Shown here one piece after another: positions 1 to 8,156 of a stretch of 64,000 bases of DNA. Where the stretch lies: positions 55,920-119,919 of the forward strand of contig NZ_JABBNC010000033.1 in the NCBI RefSeq assembly GCF_012933445.1, written 5' to 3'. The notes under the pieces are model-generated. The model was not told the DNA's origin, searched no databases, and worked only from the letters and a program-made list of their open reading frames with translations. Positions within the stretch are counted from its first letter, which is position 1, and each line of letters starts with the position of its first letter. The translations under genes were made by a program, and so were the position numbers. Source of the DNA: Actinoplanes sp. TBRC 11911. GTDB lineage: Bacteria > Actinomycetota > Actinomycetes > Mycobacteriales > Micromonosporaceae.

Positions 1-7
1 AGGGAGA

Positions 8-238
8 TTAAACGTTGCCCGCCCAGATGAAGCCGAAGGCGATGCCGAGCAGCGCGAGCGCCTCGATGATCGCGAAGCCGATCCAGACGTACGGAAGGGT
101 CAGACGCGACGACTCGGGCTGGCGCGCCGTCGACTGGATGTAGGCCGAGAAGACCAGGCCCACGCCAATGCCGGGGCCGATAGCAGCGAGACCGTAGCCG
201 ATAGCGGCGGTGCTGCCGACGACATCAGCAGTAATCAT
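8..238 (-). CDS. atpE: ATP synthase F0 subunit c
   Basis: Proteolipid subunit that forms the rotating c-ring of the F0 motor in the membrane. The 76-residue protein has two hydrophobic helices joined by a polar loop with the family's R39-Q40-P41 signature. The proton-carrying acidic residue is Glu59 in the second helix. The glycine-rich first helix (about residues 14-28) matches tight helix packing. An AGGAGG ribosome site lies about 9 bases before the ATG. It is downstream of atpB on the same strand, with a gap of about 67 bases, and further atp genes presumably continue left of the window. Length and motifs are standard. Confidence 0.97.
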   Translation of the reverse strand: MITADVVGSTAAIGYGLAAIGPGIGVGLVFSAYIQSTARQPESSRLTLPYVWIGFAIIEALALLGIAFGFIWAGNV

Positions 239-305
239 TAGGAATCCTCCTGGTATCTCGCGTGACTGTCACGCGGGACGACAAACGGGGTATTGCAGGT
301 GAACC

Positions 306-1103
306 TCAGTGCCCTTCCGCGAGCGAGCCCTGGACGTAGCTCGCGGTCAGCACCGTGAAGACGTAGGCCTGGAGGACGATGACCAGGAACTCCAGGAAGG
401 TCAGTGCGATCGTCATCAGCCACGAGACGACGGCGAACGGCGCGAACGCGACGTTGGCGTTGATCAGCGCGAAGCCGCCGAGCGTGAACACCAGCAGCAG
501 CATGTGGCCGGCGAACATGTTGGCGAAGAGACGGACGGCGAGCGAGAACGGCCGCACCAGGAAGTTCGAGAAGAACTCGATCGGGATGAGCAGCGGCAGG
601 ATGAACCACGGCGCCGGCGGGACGAGAGCCATCTTGAAGTACTTGAAGAAGCCGTGCTTGCGGATGCCGACCGCGATGAACATCACGTAGCTGATGATCG
701 CCAGGAACGCCGGGAACGCGATGTGCGAGTTCGGCGAGATCTGCGCCAGCGGAATGATGCTCCACAGATTGTTCAGGAAGACGAAACAGAACAATGTCGT
801 GAAGTACGGCGCGAACCGGATGCCCGCCTTCGTCCCGAGCATGTCGATCGAGACGCTGTTGCGCACGAAGCCGTAGACGCTCTCGGCGAGCCACTGCTTC
901 TTGGTCGGAACCAGCTTCGGCTTCCGGTACGTGACCAGGAAGAAAATGATGATCGCTGCCATCGAGAGGAAGACCAGCAGCGAGATCTTGGTAAACCAGT
1001 AGTTGTTCTGTTCACCCCACGGCAGGATGCTGGGCGGGAAGAAGTCCTCGACACTCGGCGGGAATGGAACGTCCGCTGCGAGGACGATCGACTGACCGCT
1101 CAC
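306..1103 (-). CDS. atpB: ATP synthase F0 subunit a
   Basis: Stator subunit a, which forms the proton half-channels against the c-ring. The 265-residue polytopic membrane protein contains the essential arginine (R191) in the stretch SLAVRLFANMFAGH, the best-conserved motif of the family. Hydrophobic segments are seen near residues 40-58, 98-118, 128-147, 165-182, 198-222 and 226-252. The start is GTG with an AGGAAAGGG-type ribosome site upstream. It lies between a small AtpI/AtpZ-like membrane protein and atpE in one operon. Confidence 0.97.
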   Translation of the reverse strand: MSGQSIVLAADVPFPPSVEDFFPPSILPWGEQNNYWFTKISLLVFLSMAAIIIFFLVTYRKPKLVPTKKQWLAESVYGFVRNSVSIDMLGTKAGIRFAPYFTTLFCFVFLNNLWSIIPLAQISPNSHIAFPAFLAIISYVMFIAVGIRKHGFFKYFKMALVPPAPWFILPLLIPIEFFSNFLVRPFSLAVRLFANMFAGHMLLLVFTLGGFALINANVAFAPFAVVSWLMTIALTFLEFLVIVLQAYVFTVLTASYVQGSLAEGH

Positions 1104-1118
1104 CGTAGCCCTTTCCTG

Positions 1119-1355
1119 TCAGGCGCCGAGATGGCGCACGATGAGGTAGACACCCGCGCCGATCCCAATGATCGAGCCGATCCCGGCGAAGATGCCCCTG
1201 GTCCCCACAAAGTGGTCGACCAGTAGACCGATCCCGCCCCACACCACCATGCCCGAAATGAGATAAGCGAGCGCTGTCATGCCCATGCCGGTGTCGGCAG
1301 GGGGAGGACCGTCGTCGTCACCGCGGGGATTCTGTGAGGGTTCATGACCGGTCAT
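1119..1355 (-). CDS. small AtpZ/AtpI-like membrane protein of the ATP synthase operon
   Basis: A 78-residue protein with a polar, Asp/Pro-rich N-terminus (to about residue 24) and two hydrophobic segments (about 27-45 and 52-74). The motif GGIGLLVDHFVG fits the AtpZ/AtpI family encoded just before atpB in many bacteria. In that family it is proposed to assist c-ring assembly or Mg/Ca transport. The ATG at 1355 is preferred because residues encoded further upstream are low-complexity and not membrane-like. The ribosome site is weak, and a start at Met24 or Met26 is possible. The stop is 15 bases before the atpB start codon. Confidence 0.75.
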   Translation of the reverse strand: MTGHEPSQNPRGDDDGPPPADTGMGMTALAYLISGMVVWGGIGLLVDHFVGTRGIFAGIGSIIGIGAGVYLIVRHLGA

Positions 1356-1564
1356 GTTGGCCCGAACGATATCAGCAGGGCAGACACGGCTAGGCGGGGC
1401 CCCCCGCACAACTGATGTTGTCCAGGCGTCAGGAGTCCCGCAACTGAACGGACACGGTACTCCCCCTTCGCCATAACCCAACACGCCACGACCGTTCACG
1501 TCACCGAAAGGTGGTCAACCCTCCACGAAAGAGCCGCTGACGAGGCAAAACACGCCGTACGAGA

Positions 1565-2035
1565 TCATTTTTTGCGACCGAGACGGGTGAACCACCAGGC
1601 CTGCACCGCGGTCCAGACAACGACGCCCGCGACTATCCCCCAGCCGAGCTCGGCCTTCCCGCTCCACTCCGACGCGAGGCCGTACACGAGCACAAGGCCC
1701 AAGATTGTGTACTTGAGCACGTAGGTCATCAGCGCCAGCGGCATGAGCAGGGCCGGCCGGACCGTGTCCGCCCAGGCGATCACCAACGTGGACATGGTGT
1801 AGCTGATGGTCACGATCAGCACGCCGGCCCCGGCACCCAAGGCCGCGGCGGCACCGCCGACGAAGTAACCCACCGACGCGGCGCAGAGCATCAGGGCGAA
1901 CGCGACCGAACTCAGGAACGGCAGATGGGCCACGCGCCAGCGGGGATCGGCGGGCAGGGGCGGCAGATCCGGCAACGGCCGGTCGTCGTCGTCCCGCGCG
2001 TACGCCTCGGGCACCGCCGCACTCTTGTCAGTCAC
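1565..2035 (-). CDS. AtpI-like integral membrane protein
   Basis: A 156-residue protein with an acidic, proline-rich cytoplasmic N-terminus (about 35 residues) followed by four hydrophobic segments (about 39-60, 64-88, 92-120, 131-149) and a basic C-terminal tail. The position between glyA and the atp genes and the four-helix layout match the actinobacterial 'ATP synthase protein I'-like family. The GTG start overlaps the glyA TGA as GTGA (2032-2035), indicating translational coupling to glyA. No catalytic motif is visible. Function beyond the ATP synthase context is inferred. Confidence 0.7.
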   Translation of the reverse strand: MTDKSAAVPEAYARDDDDRPLPDLPPLPADPRWRVAHLPFLSSVAFALMLCAASVGYFVGGAAAALGAGAGVLIVTISYTMSTLVIAWADTVRPALLMPLALMTYVLKYTILGLVLVYGLASEWSGKAELGWGIVAGVVVWTAVQAWWFTRLGRKK

Positions 2036-3321
2036 GCCATCACCTCCGCATGACCGTACGCCGGATAGCGGCGCGCCAAGTCGGCGGCCTCGTCGGCGAC
2101 CTGCGCGAGGCGGGCCGCGCCGACAGTGGTCTGCGGGTCGCAGCGCACCGCGACACCGATCATTCCGGCGATCTGCCGCATCTCACCCTCGCGCATGCCT
2201 TGCGTAGTCACGCTCGGTGATCCTACCCGGATGCCGGAGGCCACCGACGGGCGCTCCGGGTCGTACGGGATGGCGTTCTTGTTGAGCGTGATCCGGGCCT
2301 GGTCGCAGCGGTCCTCGGCCTGCGTGCCGGTCACTCCGAGTGTGCGCAGGTCGGCGAGCACGAGGTGGGTGTCGGTGCCGCCGGCGACCGGGCGCATCCC
2401 CTCCGCGGCCAGGCCGGAGGCGAGCGCCTGCGCATTCTTCACGACCTGGCGGGCGTACGTGTGGAAACCCGGAAGTGAGGCCTCGCGCAGGGCCACCGCC
2501 TTGGCCGCGATCACGTGCATCATCGGGCCGCCCTGGCTGAACGGGAAGACGGCCTTGTCGACGCGCTGGGCGAGCTCCGCGCGGCAGAGGATCATGCCGC
2601 CGCGGGGTCCGCGCAGCACCTTGTGGGTGGTGCAGGTGACGATGTCGGCGTGCGGCACCGGCGACGGGATGGCGCGGCCGGCGACCAGCCCGATGAAGTG
2701 CGCGGCGTCGACCATCAGATAGGCGCCCACCTCGTCGGCGATCTGCCGGAAACGACCGAAATCAATGACCCGGGGGTACGCCGTCGCCCCGCACACGATC
2801 AGCTTCGGCCGATGAGCGAGCGCCAGATCGCGGACCTCGTCGTAGTCGATCTCCTCGGTCGCCGGACTGACCCGGTAGCCGATCGGGTGGAACCACTTCC
2901 CGGAGAAGTTGACCTTGCTGCCGTGGGTCAGGTGCCCGCCGTGCGGAAGCTCCATGGCCAGCACCGTGTCGCCGGGTTCGGCCAGCGCGGCGTACGCGGC
3001 GAGGTTGGCCGACGCGCCGGAGTGCGGCTGGACGTTGGCGTGCTGCGCGCCGAACAGGTCCGCCGCCCGCGAGACCGCCAGCTGCTCGGCCTTGTCCACC
3101 TCGGCGCAGCCGCCGTAGTAACGCCGGCCGGGGTAGCCCTCGGCATACTTGTTGGTCAGCGTGGAGCCCAGCGCGGCCAGCACCGCGGGCGAGGTGAAAT
3201 TCTCGCTGGCGATCAGCTGCAGCCCGGCGCACTGCCGGTCGAGCTCGGCGAGGACGACATGGGCGATCTCCGGATCGTCGCTCTCGAGCGACGCGAAGTC
3301 CGGCCCCCAGAAGGTGCCCAC
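2032..3321 (-). CDS. glyA: serine hydroxymethyltransferase
   Basis: PLP enzyme that interconverts serine and glycine with transfer of a one-carbon unit to tetrahydrofolate, in the cytosol. From the GTG at 3321 the protein has 429 residues, normal for the family. A GGGAGG ribosome site 8 bases upstream selects this start over an earlier one that would add 23 non-conserved residues. The PLP lysine is K234 in THKVLRGPRGG. The cofactor aspartate is D205 in MVDAAHF, and the substrate-loop motif HGGHLTHG is intact. VDAAHF-IGLVA replaces the more usual VDMAHIAGLVA, a conservative difference. It is translationally coupled to the AtpI-like gene downstream. Confidence 0.95.
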   Translation of the reverse strand: MGTFWGPDFASLESDDPEIAHVVLAELDRQCAGLQLIASENFTSPAVLAALGSTLTNKYAEGYPGRRYYGGCAEVDKAEQLAVSRAADLFGAQHANVQPHSGASANLAAYAALAEPGDTVLAMELPHGGHLTHGSKVNFSGKWFHPIGYRVSPATEEIDYDEVRDLALAHRPKLIVCGATAYPRVIDFGRFRQIADEVGAYLMVDAAHFIGLVAGRAIPSPVPHADIVTCTTHKVLRGPRGGMILCRAELAQRVDKAVFPFSQGGPMMHVIAAKAVALREASLPGFHTYARQVVKNAQALASGLAAEGMRPVAGGTDTHLVLADLRTLGVTGTQAEDRCDQARITLNKNAIPYDPERPSVASGIRVGSPSVTTQGMREGEMRQIAGMIGVAVRCDPQTTVGAARLAQVADEAADLARRYPAYGHAEVMA

Positions 3322-3401
3322 GAGCCCTCCCCCCAGTAGGCAACGCTGCCGATCCGAGCATATGGGTTCAGAACACCTGACGGCGGGCACAAACTGGAGT
3401 T

Positions 3402-4874
3402 ATGCGGTGCTTGGTGACGGGAGCCACGGGCTACATCGGGGGCCGGCTGGCACCGCGCCTGATCGAGGCCGGGCACGAGGTTCGCTGCCTGACCCGCAGC
3501 GCCGGCCGGATGCGCGACGTGCCCTGGGCGGCCGGGGCCGAGGTGGTCGAGGGCGATCTCACCGATCTCGCCTCGCTGCACGGGGCTTTCGAGCGGGTCG
3601 ACGTGGCGTACTTCCTGGTCCATTCGCTGGGCCGGCGCGACTTCGAGGAGCTGGACCGGCGCGCGGCCGCCAACTTCGTCGAGGCGGCGAGCAAGGCCGG
3701 GGTGCGGCGGATCGTCTATCTCGGCGGCCCGGAACCGCCGCCCGGCGAACGGCCCTCACCCCACCTGCGCTCGCGCACCGAGGTCGCCCGGATCCTGCTG
3801 GCCGGCGACGTGCCCACGGCGGTGCTGCGCGCCCCGGTGATCATCGGGTCCGGCTCGGCGTCCTTCGAGATGCTGCGCTATCTCACCGAACGCCTTCCGG
3901 TCATGGTCACCCCGCGCTGGGTGCGCAACCGGATCCAGCCCATTGCCGTACGCGACGTGCTCCGGTACCTGATCGAGGCGGCGACGCTGCCGGACGACGT
4001 GCATCGCGGCTTCGACATCGGCGGGCCGGACGTGCTGACGTACATGCAGATGATGCGCCGGTACGCGGCGGTCGCCGGGTTGCGCCGCCGGATCATCGTG
4101 CCGCTGCGCCCGCTCAGTCCGCGGCTCTCGGCCTATTGGGTGGGCCTGGTCACCCCCGTGCCCAATGCGATCGCCCGTCCGCTGGTGGAGAGCGTGGTGC
4201 ACGAGGCCGTGACCCACGAATCAGACATTTCGTCATTTGTCCCCGAAATCGCCCCGCTCGGGTTCGACGAGGCGGTCCGGCTGGCACTCGGCAAGATCCG
4301 TGACGCGAACGTGGAGACCCGCTGGTCCACCGCCGCCGGCCTGGACACCGCGGCGGAACCGCTGCCCACCGACCCGGAATGGTCCGGCGGCAGCGTCTAC
4401 GTCGACGAGCGCCGCCGGGCGGTCGACGCCCCGGTCGACGCGCTGTGGCGGGTGATCGAGGGCGTCGGCGGCGACAACGGCTGGTACTCGTTCCCGCTGG
4501 CCTGGTCGGTGCGCGGCTGGCTGGACCGGCTGGTCGGCGGCGTGGGCCTGCGCCGCGGCCGGCGCGACCGGCACCGGCTGCGGGTGGGCGAGGCGCTGGA
4601 CTGGTGGCGGGTCGAGGAGATCGTGCCCGGCTCGCTGCTGCGACTGCGCGCCGAGATGCGGGTACCGGGCCGGGCCTGGCTGGAGATGACCGCGTCGGCG
4701 GACGGCACCGGCCGCAGCGTCTACCGCCAGCGGGCGGTGTTCCTGCCACGCGGGCTGGCCGGGCACGCGTACTGGGCGTCCGTGCTGCCCTTCCACGGCC
4801 TGGTCTTCAACGGCATGGCCCGCAACATCGCTGAGCTAGCCGCGCTCGATCGCGCGAGCGCCGCTGAAAGTTGA
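3402..4874 (+). CDS. NAD(P)-binding SDR-like protein with C-terminal DUF2867 domain
   Basis: A 490-residue protein. Residues 1-290 form an atypical short-chain dehydrogenase/NmrA-like Rossmann domain with the nucleotide motif GATGYIGG at 7-14. Residues of about 335-485 match the DUF2867 (polyketide-cyclase/START-like) domain commonly fused to it. The enzymatic reaction is not known. Members are annotated as NAD-dependent epimerases or DUF2867 proteins. It is divergent from glyA with an 80-base gap. The stop codon lies inside the left arm of a long inverted repeat that separates it from the convergent sua5 gene. Confidence 0.85.
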   Translation: MRCLVTGATGYIGGRLAPRLIEAGHEVRCLTRSAGRMRDVPWAAGAEVVEGDLTDLASLHGAFERVDVAYFLVHSLGRRDFEELDRRAAANFVEAASKAGVRRIVYLGGPEPPPGERPSPHLRSRTEVARILLAGDVPTAVLRAPVIIGSGSASFEMLRYLTERLPVMVTPRWVRNRIQPIAVRDVLRYLIEAATLPDDVHRGFDIGGPDVLTYMQMMRRYAAVAGLRRRIIVPLRPLSPRLSAYWVGLVTPVPNAIARPLVESVVHEAVTHESDISSFVPEIAPLGFDEAVRLALGKIRDANVETRWSTAAGLDTAAEPLPTDPEWSGGSVYVDERRRAVDAPVDALWRVIEGVGGDNGWYSFPLAWSVRGWLDRLVGGVGLRRGRRDRHRLRVGEALDWWRVEEIVPGSLLRLRAEMRVPGRAWLEMTASADGTGRSVYRQRAVFLPRGLAGHAYWASVLPFHGLVFNGMARNIAELAALDRASAAES

Positions 4875-4936
4875 TGAGTTCAGGTTGCGCCCGACGACGG
4901 CTTCGCCGGCGGCGATCGCAGCCTGAACTCATCAAC
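4870..4936. terminator. long inverted repeat between convergent genes (bidirectional terminator)
   Basis: GTTGATGAGTTCAGG (4870-4884) is perfectly complementary to 4922-4936. The stem extends by a further TGCG pairing after one wobble, leaving a loop of about 27 bases. The TGA of the upstream + strand gene is inside the left arm. The position between convergent genes suggests a shared terminator. No U-tract is obvious, so mechanism is uncertain. Confidence 0.6.
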
Positions 4937-4963
4937 GCGGCATCGCGCTCCTCGCTGAATTAC

Positions 4964-5920
4964 CTAGGCGGCTGCACGGACTAAACGGTCGCGGATCGCC
5001 AGCCAGTCCTCGTGCTTGGGTGGCTCCTGGACCAGGATCGTCGCGGCGCCCTCGTCGTCCATCCGGTGCAGCGCGGCGTACAGGTCGGCGGCGTACTCCT
5101 GCGGGTCGCCGGAGAGCACCTCGGCGCCCGGCACCCCGGCCCCCTCGTAGGTCAGCACCGCGACCGGTGCCGCCAGGCCGTCCCGCTCGGCCGCGCGCAC
5201 GTCCGGGACCAGGATCAGCTTGGCCCGCGGGGCGTAGTGCCGGCGGCTCATGCCCGGCGAGTTGCGTGCGGTGCCCTCGTGCGGCAGCGCGATCTCGCCG
5301 ATCACCTCGCGCAGCTCCCGCAGCGGCAGCGCGCCCGGGCGCAGCAGCGTAGGCACGCCGGTGGTCAGGTCGAGCACGGTGGACTCGATGCCGCGCGCGG
5401 CGGGTCCGCCGTCCAGCACCAGCGGCACGTCCGGCAGGCCGCGGGCCACGTGCTGGGCGGTGGTCGGCGAGATGTGCTCGGACCGGTTCGCGCTGGGCGC
5501 GGCCAGCGGGAGCTGCGCGGCCTCCAGCAGGCGCAACGCCACCTCGTGCGCGGGCACCCGGATCGCGATCGTGTCGCCCGCCGTGCCCGCCGAGGTCAGC
5601 CGCCGGTTGCGGGGCAGCACCAGGGTCAGCGGGCCGGGCCAGAAGTTCGCGGCCAGCTCGTTCGCGAGCGACGGCCAGGACCGGGTCAGCGAGCGGGCCG
5701 ACTCGACGTGCGGCACGTGCACGATCAGCGGGTTCCACGTGGGCCGGTTCTTCAGCCGGTAGACCTCGTCGATCGCCCGGCGGGACAGCGCGTTGGCGCC
5801 GAGCCCGTACACCGTCTCGGTGGGGAACGCGACCACCGACTCGGCACGCAGCAGCTCCGCCGCGCGGCGCAGGCCGGCGGCGTCCGGCGTGACGATCTCC
5901 CCGAGGCGCGTGCTAGTCAC
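4964..5920 (-). CDS. long-form L-threonylcarbamoyladenylate synthase (Sua5 type)
   Basis: Makes threonylcarbamoyl-AMP from threonine, bicarbonate and ATP for the t6A37 modification of ANN-decoding tRNAs. The 318-residue protein has an N-terminal YrdC domain (about 15-205) with PTETVYGLG at 32-40, KNRP and PSANRSEHISPT. The C-terminal Sua5 domain (about 235-315) is entered through a linker containing SPGMSRRHYAP. It is one of two YrdC-domain proteins here; the other is the short form at 6531-7178. It follows the LMW phosphatase by 12 bases, so the genes are probably cotranscribed. Confidence 0.88.
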   Translation of the reverse strand: MTSTRLGEIVTPDAAGLRRAAELLRAESVVAFPTETVYGLGANALSRRAIDEVYRLKNRPTWNPLIVHVPHVESARSLTRSWPSLANELAANFWPGPLTLVLPRNRRLTSAGTAGDTIAIRVPAHEVALRLLEAAQLPLAAPSANRSEHISPTTAQHVARGLPDVPLVLDGGPAARGIESTVLDLTTGVPTLLRPGALPLRELREVIGEIALPHEGTARNSPGMSRRHYAPRAKLILVPDVRAAERDGLAAPVAVLTYEGAGVPGAEVLSGDPQEYAADLYAALHRMDDEGAATILVQEPPKHEDWLAIRDRLVRAAA

Positions 5921-5932
5921 GGCTGGAGCTTG

Positions 5933-6529
5933 TCACGGCAGCAGCAGAGTGGCGAACGGGACGAGCGTGTCCTCGATCTCATCACCGATTCGCTGGAATG
6001 TCTGGTCGCCGCGGCCCCACGGGTCGTCCAGGTCGTCGCCGGGCTGGGCCGGCTCCCCGTTCCGGAGCCGGCCCGCGGCCTCGACGATGGCCACGCCGCG
6101 GTCGTAGACCGCGTCGGGCTTCGCATCGGCCTCCGGGAGGCCCTCCGGGTCGACCGAGCCGAGCAGCCGGCCGAACTCTCCTAAAACGAACGTTCGTTCG
6201 GCTGCGTCCGGCCGCAAGGCCACCACGTAGTCGTACTGGTCGGCGGTGGCCGTGAAGATCAGGTCGGCCTCGTCGATGTAGTCCCCGCGCAGCTTGCGAG
6301 CCTCGAACCCCTCGTCCGAACCGCCCCGGGCCCGCACTTGACGGGCGGCCGGCGGATTCATCTCCTCGCCCTCGTGCCACCCGCCGGTGCCGGCGCTGAC
6401 GCTGCGCACGAGATGGTCGCCGCTGGCGCCGATCCGGTCCCGCACCGCCCGCGCGAGCAGCCGCTCGGCCATCGGGGACCGGCAGATGTTGCCCATGCAG
6501 ACGTGCAGCACGGTGAACGGCGCCGGCAC
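5933..6529 (-). CDS. low-molecular-weight protein-tyrosine-phosphatase
   Basis: Cytosolic phosphatase with the N-terminal signature VCMGNICRSP: nucleophile Cys11, C(X)5R P-loop and following Ser-Pro. The likely general-acid region DDPWG is near the C-terminus. The GTG at 6529 directly follows the tsaC stop and places the P-loop at the usual distance from the N-terminus. At 198 residues it is longer than the usual 150-165, with extra sequence around residues 50-75 and 130-165. It lies between two t6A-type genes, the conserved actinobacterial arrangement downstream of prmC. Physiological substrates are unknown. Confidence 0.88.
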   Translation of the reverse strand: MPAPFTVLHVCMGNICRSPMAERLLARAVRDRIGASGDHLVRSVSAGTGGWHEGEEMNPPAARQVRARGGSDEGFEARKLRGDYIDEADLIFTATADQYDYVVALRPDAAERTFVLGEFGRLLGSVDPEGLPEADAKPDAVYDRGVAIVEAAGRLRNGEPAQPGDDLDDPWGRGDQTFQRIGDEIEDTLVPFATLLLP

Positions 6530-6530
6530 C

Positions 6531-7178
6531 TCAGGACTCCGGTGCGAGCAGGTCCGGTACGACGTCGCGCAGCTTCTCCAGCGGGATCGCGCCGGCCCGC
6601 AGCACCCGCGGCACCGCCCCGGTGACGTCGACGATCGTGCTGGGCGCCGGGTCGGCAGCAGGACCGGCCTCGAGGTAGATGCGAACCGCGTACTCGAGCT
6701 GGTCGCGGGCCTCCTCGGCGGTGGTCGGCGCGGGACGGCCCACCTTGTTGGCGGTGGTGACCGCCATCGGCCCGACCTCGCGCAGCACCTCGAGCGCGAC
6801 CGGGTGCAGCGGCATCCGCACGGCCACCTGGCCGCCGGTGTCGCCGAGGTCCCACTGCAGGCTGGGCGAGTGCTCCACGTAGAGGGTGAGCGCGCCCGGC
6901 CAGAACGCGTCGGCCAGCTCGCGGGCCGCGCTGGGCAGCGAGTAGACCAGTCCGTCCAGCGTGTGCCGGGAGCCGACCAGCACCGGCGGCGGCACCCGAT
7001 CGGTGACGCTGCGTGCATGGTGCAGGGCCGTTATCGCGTGCGGGGTGAAGGCGTCCGCCCCGATGCCGTAGACCGTGTCGGTGGGCATGACGACCAGTTC
7101 GCCGCTTTTCGCCGCCTCGACGGCGGCGGCGACGCCACGGTCACGATCCGCGGCGGTGCGACAGTCGTAGAGCATCAC
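6531..7178 (-). CDS. tsaC: short-form threonylcarbamoyladenylate synthase (TsaC/YrdC)
   Basis: A 215-residue single-domain YrdC protein with PTDTVYGIG at about 32-40 and a TANKVGRPAPTT motif. It lacks the C-terminal Sua5 domain. The expected role is threonylcarbamoyl-AMP synthesis for tRNA t6A37. The location directly downstream of prmC is the conserved actinobacterial position. The second, long-form protein at 4964-5920 makes the pair partly redundant. The start is GTG 7178 or the adjacent ATG 7175. The TGA stop is just before the phosphatase start. Confidence 0.85.
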   Translation of the reverse strand: MMLYDCRTAADRDRGVAAAVEAAKSGELVVMPTDTVYGIGADAFTPHAITALHHARSVTDRVPPPVLVGSRHTLDGLVYSLPSAARELADAFWPGALTLYVEHSPSLQWDLGDTGGQVAVRMPLHPVALEVLREVGPMAVTTANKVGRPAPTTAEEARDQLEYAVRIYLEAGPAADPAPSTIVDVTGAVPRVLRAGAIPLEKLRDVVPDLLAPES

Positions 7179-7212
7179 ACCGTGCAGTCTGCCATGCGGT
7201 GTCCGGCACCGA

Positions 7213-8127
7213 TCACCTGCGCCGTGCCGTCGTGAAGCGCGGGCGGCCGGCCAGGTCCCGATGGGCGGTCACCTCGGTGAACGCGCCGTGCTCGCGCAGC
7301 AGGGCGGGGACGGCCGCGCCGTGCACGTCGTCGTGCTCGATGCCGACGTGGCCGCCGGGCCGCACCAGCGCCGCCGCCAGCGCGATGACCGGCCGGATCA
7401 CGCTCAGGCCGTCCGCGCCGCCGAAGACCGCCTCGGCGGGGTCGTGATCGGCCACCTCGGGCGGGACCGTGGTGCCGTCCGGCACGTACGGCGGGTTGCA
7501 GAGCAGCAGGTCCACCCGCCCGCGCACATCCGACAAAAGCGATAAATCGGTTACGTCGCCCTGGACCACGTCGACCGAGTCGAAGCCGGCCGCGTTGCGA
7601 CGCAGGAAGGACAGGGCGACCGGCGACCGTTCCACCGCGATCACCCGCCCCGGCCGGGCCTCGTCGGCGACCGAGAGCGCGATCGCCCCGGAACCGCTGC
7701 AGAGATCGACCACCGTGTCGCCGTCCGCGGTCAGCGCGATCCCCCAGCCGGCCAGCAGCTCGGTCTCCGGGCGCGGGATGAAGACGCCGTCGCCCACCGA
7801 CAGTTCCAGATGGCGGAACGCCGCGGCGCCCAGGAGATGCTGCAACGGGATCCGCCGGGCCCGTTCGCCGACCAGCGCGGTGAACCGGCGCAGTTCGTCC
7901 GGCCGGATCTCGTCGATCAGAAAGAGCCTGCCCCGGGGCACTTCGAGCACGTGCGCGGCGAGCAGTTCGGCGTCCACCCGGGGCGACTCGACACCGGCAT
8001 CGGCCAGCGTCGCGCTCGCCGTCGCGAGTACCTGGCCCAACCGGGCCCTGCAGGGGTGTTCGTCGTGCGGCTCCACGGCATAATCATCTGACGTCACGTG
8101 CGACGCCGACCGGCCGGGTCGGCGCAT
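7213..8127 (-). CDS. prmC: peptide chain release factor N5-glutamine methyltransferase
   Basis: Methylates the GGQ glutamine of release factors 1 and 2 with S-adenosylmethionine. The 304-residue protein has an N-terminal helical domain (about 25-105), a SAM-binding motif VVDLCSGSGAIAL at about 155-167, and the catalytic NPPYVP motif (about 216-221) that grips the target glutamine. FIPRPETE precedes the SAM loop as in the family. The start is uncertain: ATG 8127 gives the full protein, while GTG 8097 would remove ten Arg/Ser-rich residues. Its substrate gene prfA is nearby but separated by three + strand genes. Confidence 0.92.
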   Translation of the reverse strand: MRRPGRSASHVTSDDYAVEPHDEHPCRARLGQVLATASATLADAGVESPRVDAELLAAHVLEVPRGRLFLIDEIRPDELRRFTALVGERARRIPLQHLLGAAAFRHLELSVGDGVFIPRPETELLAGWGIALTADGDTVVDLCSGSGAIALSVADEARPGRVIAVERSPVALSFLRRNAAGFDSVDVVQGDVTDLSLLSDVRGRVDLLLCNPPYVPDGTTVPPEVADHDPAEAVFGGADGLSVIRPVIALAAALVRPGGHVGIEHDDVHGAAVPALLREHGAFTEVTAHRDLAGRPRFTTARRR

Positions 8128-8156
8128 GACGCGCGTGTCGCGGCTGGAGGCGCCTG

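Noticed and set aside
309..1226. A 305-residue + strand frame across atpB
   Set aside because: It is extremely Arg/Glu/Asp-rich and lies wholly opposite conserved atpB; a reading-frame shadow.
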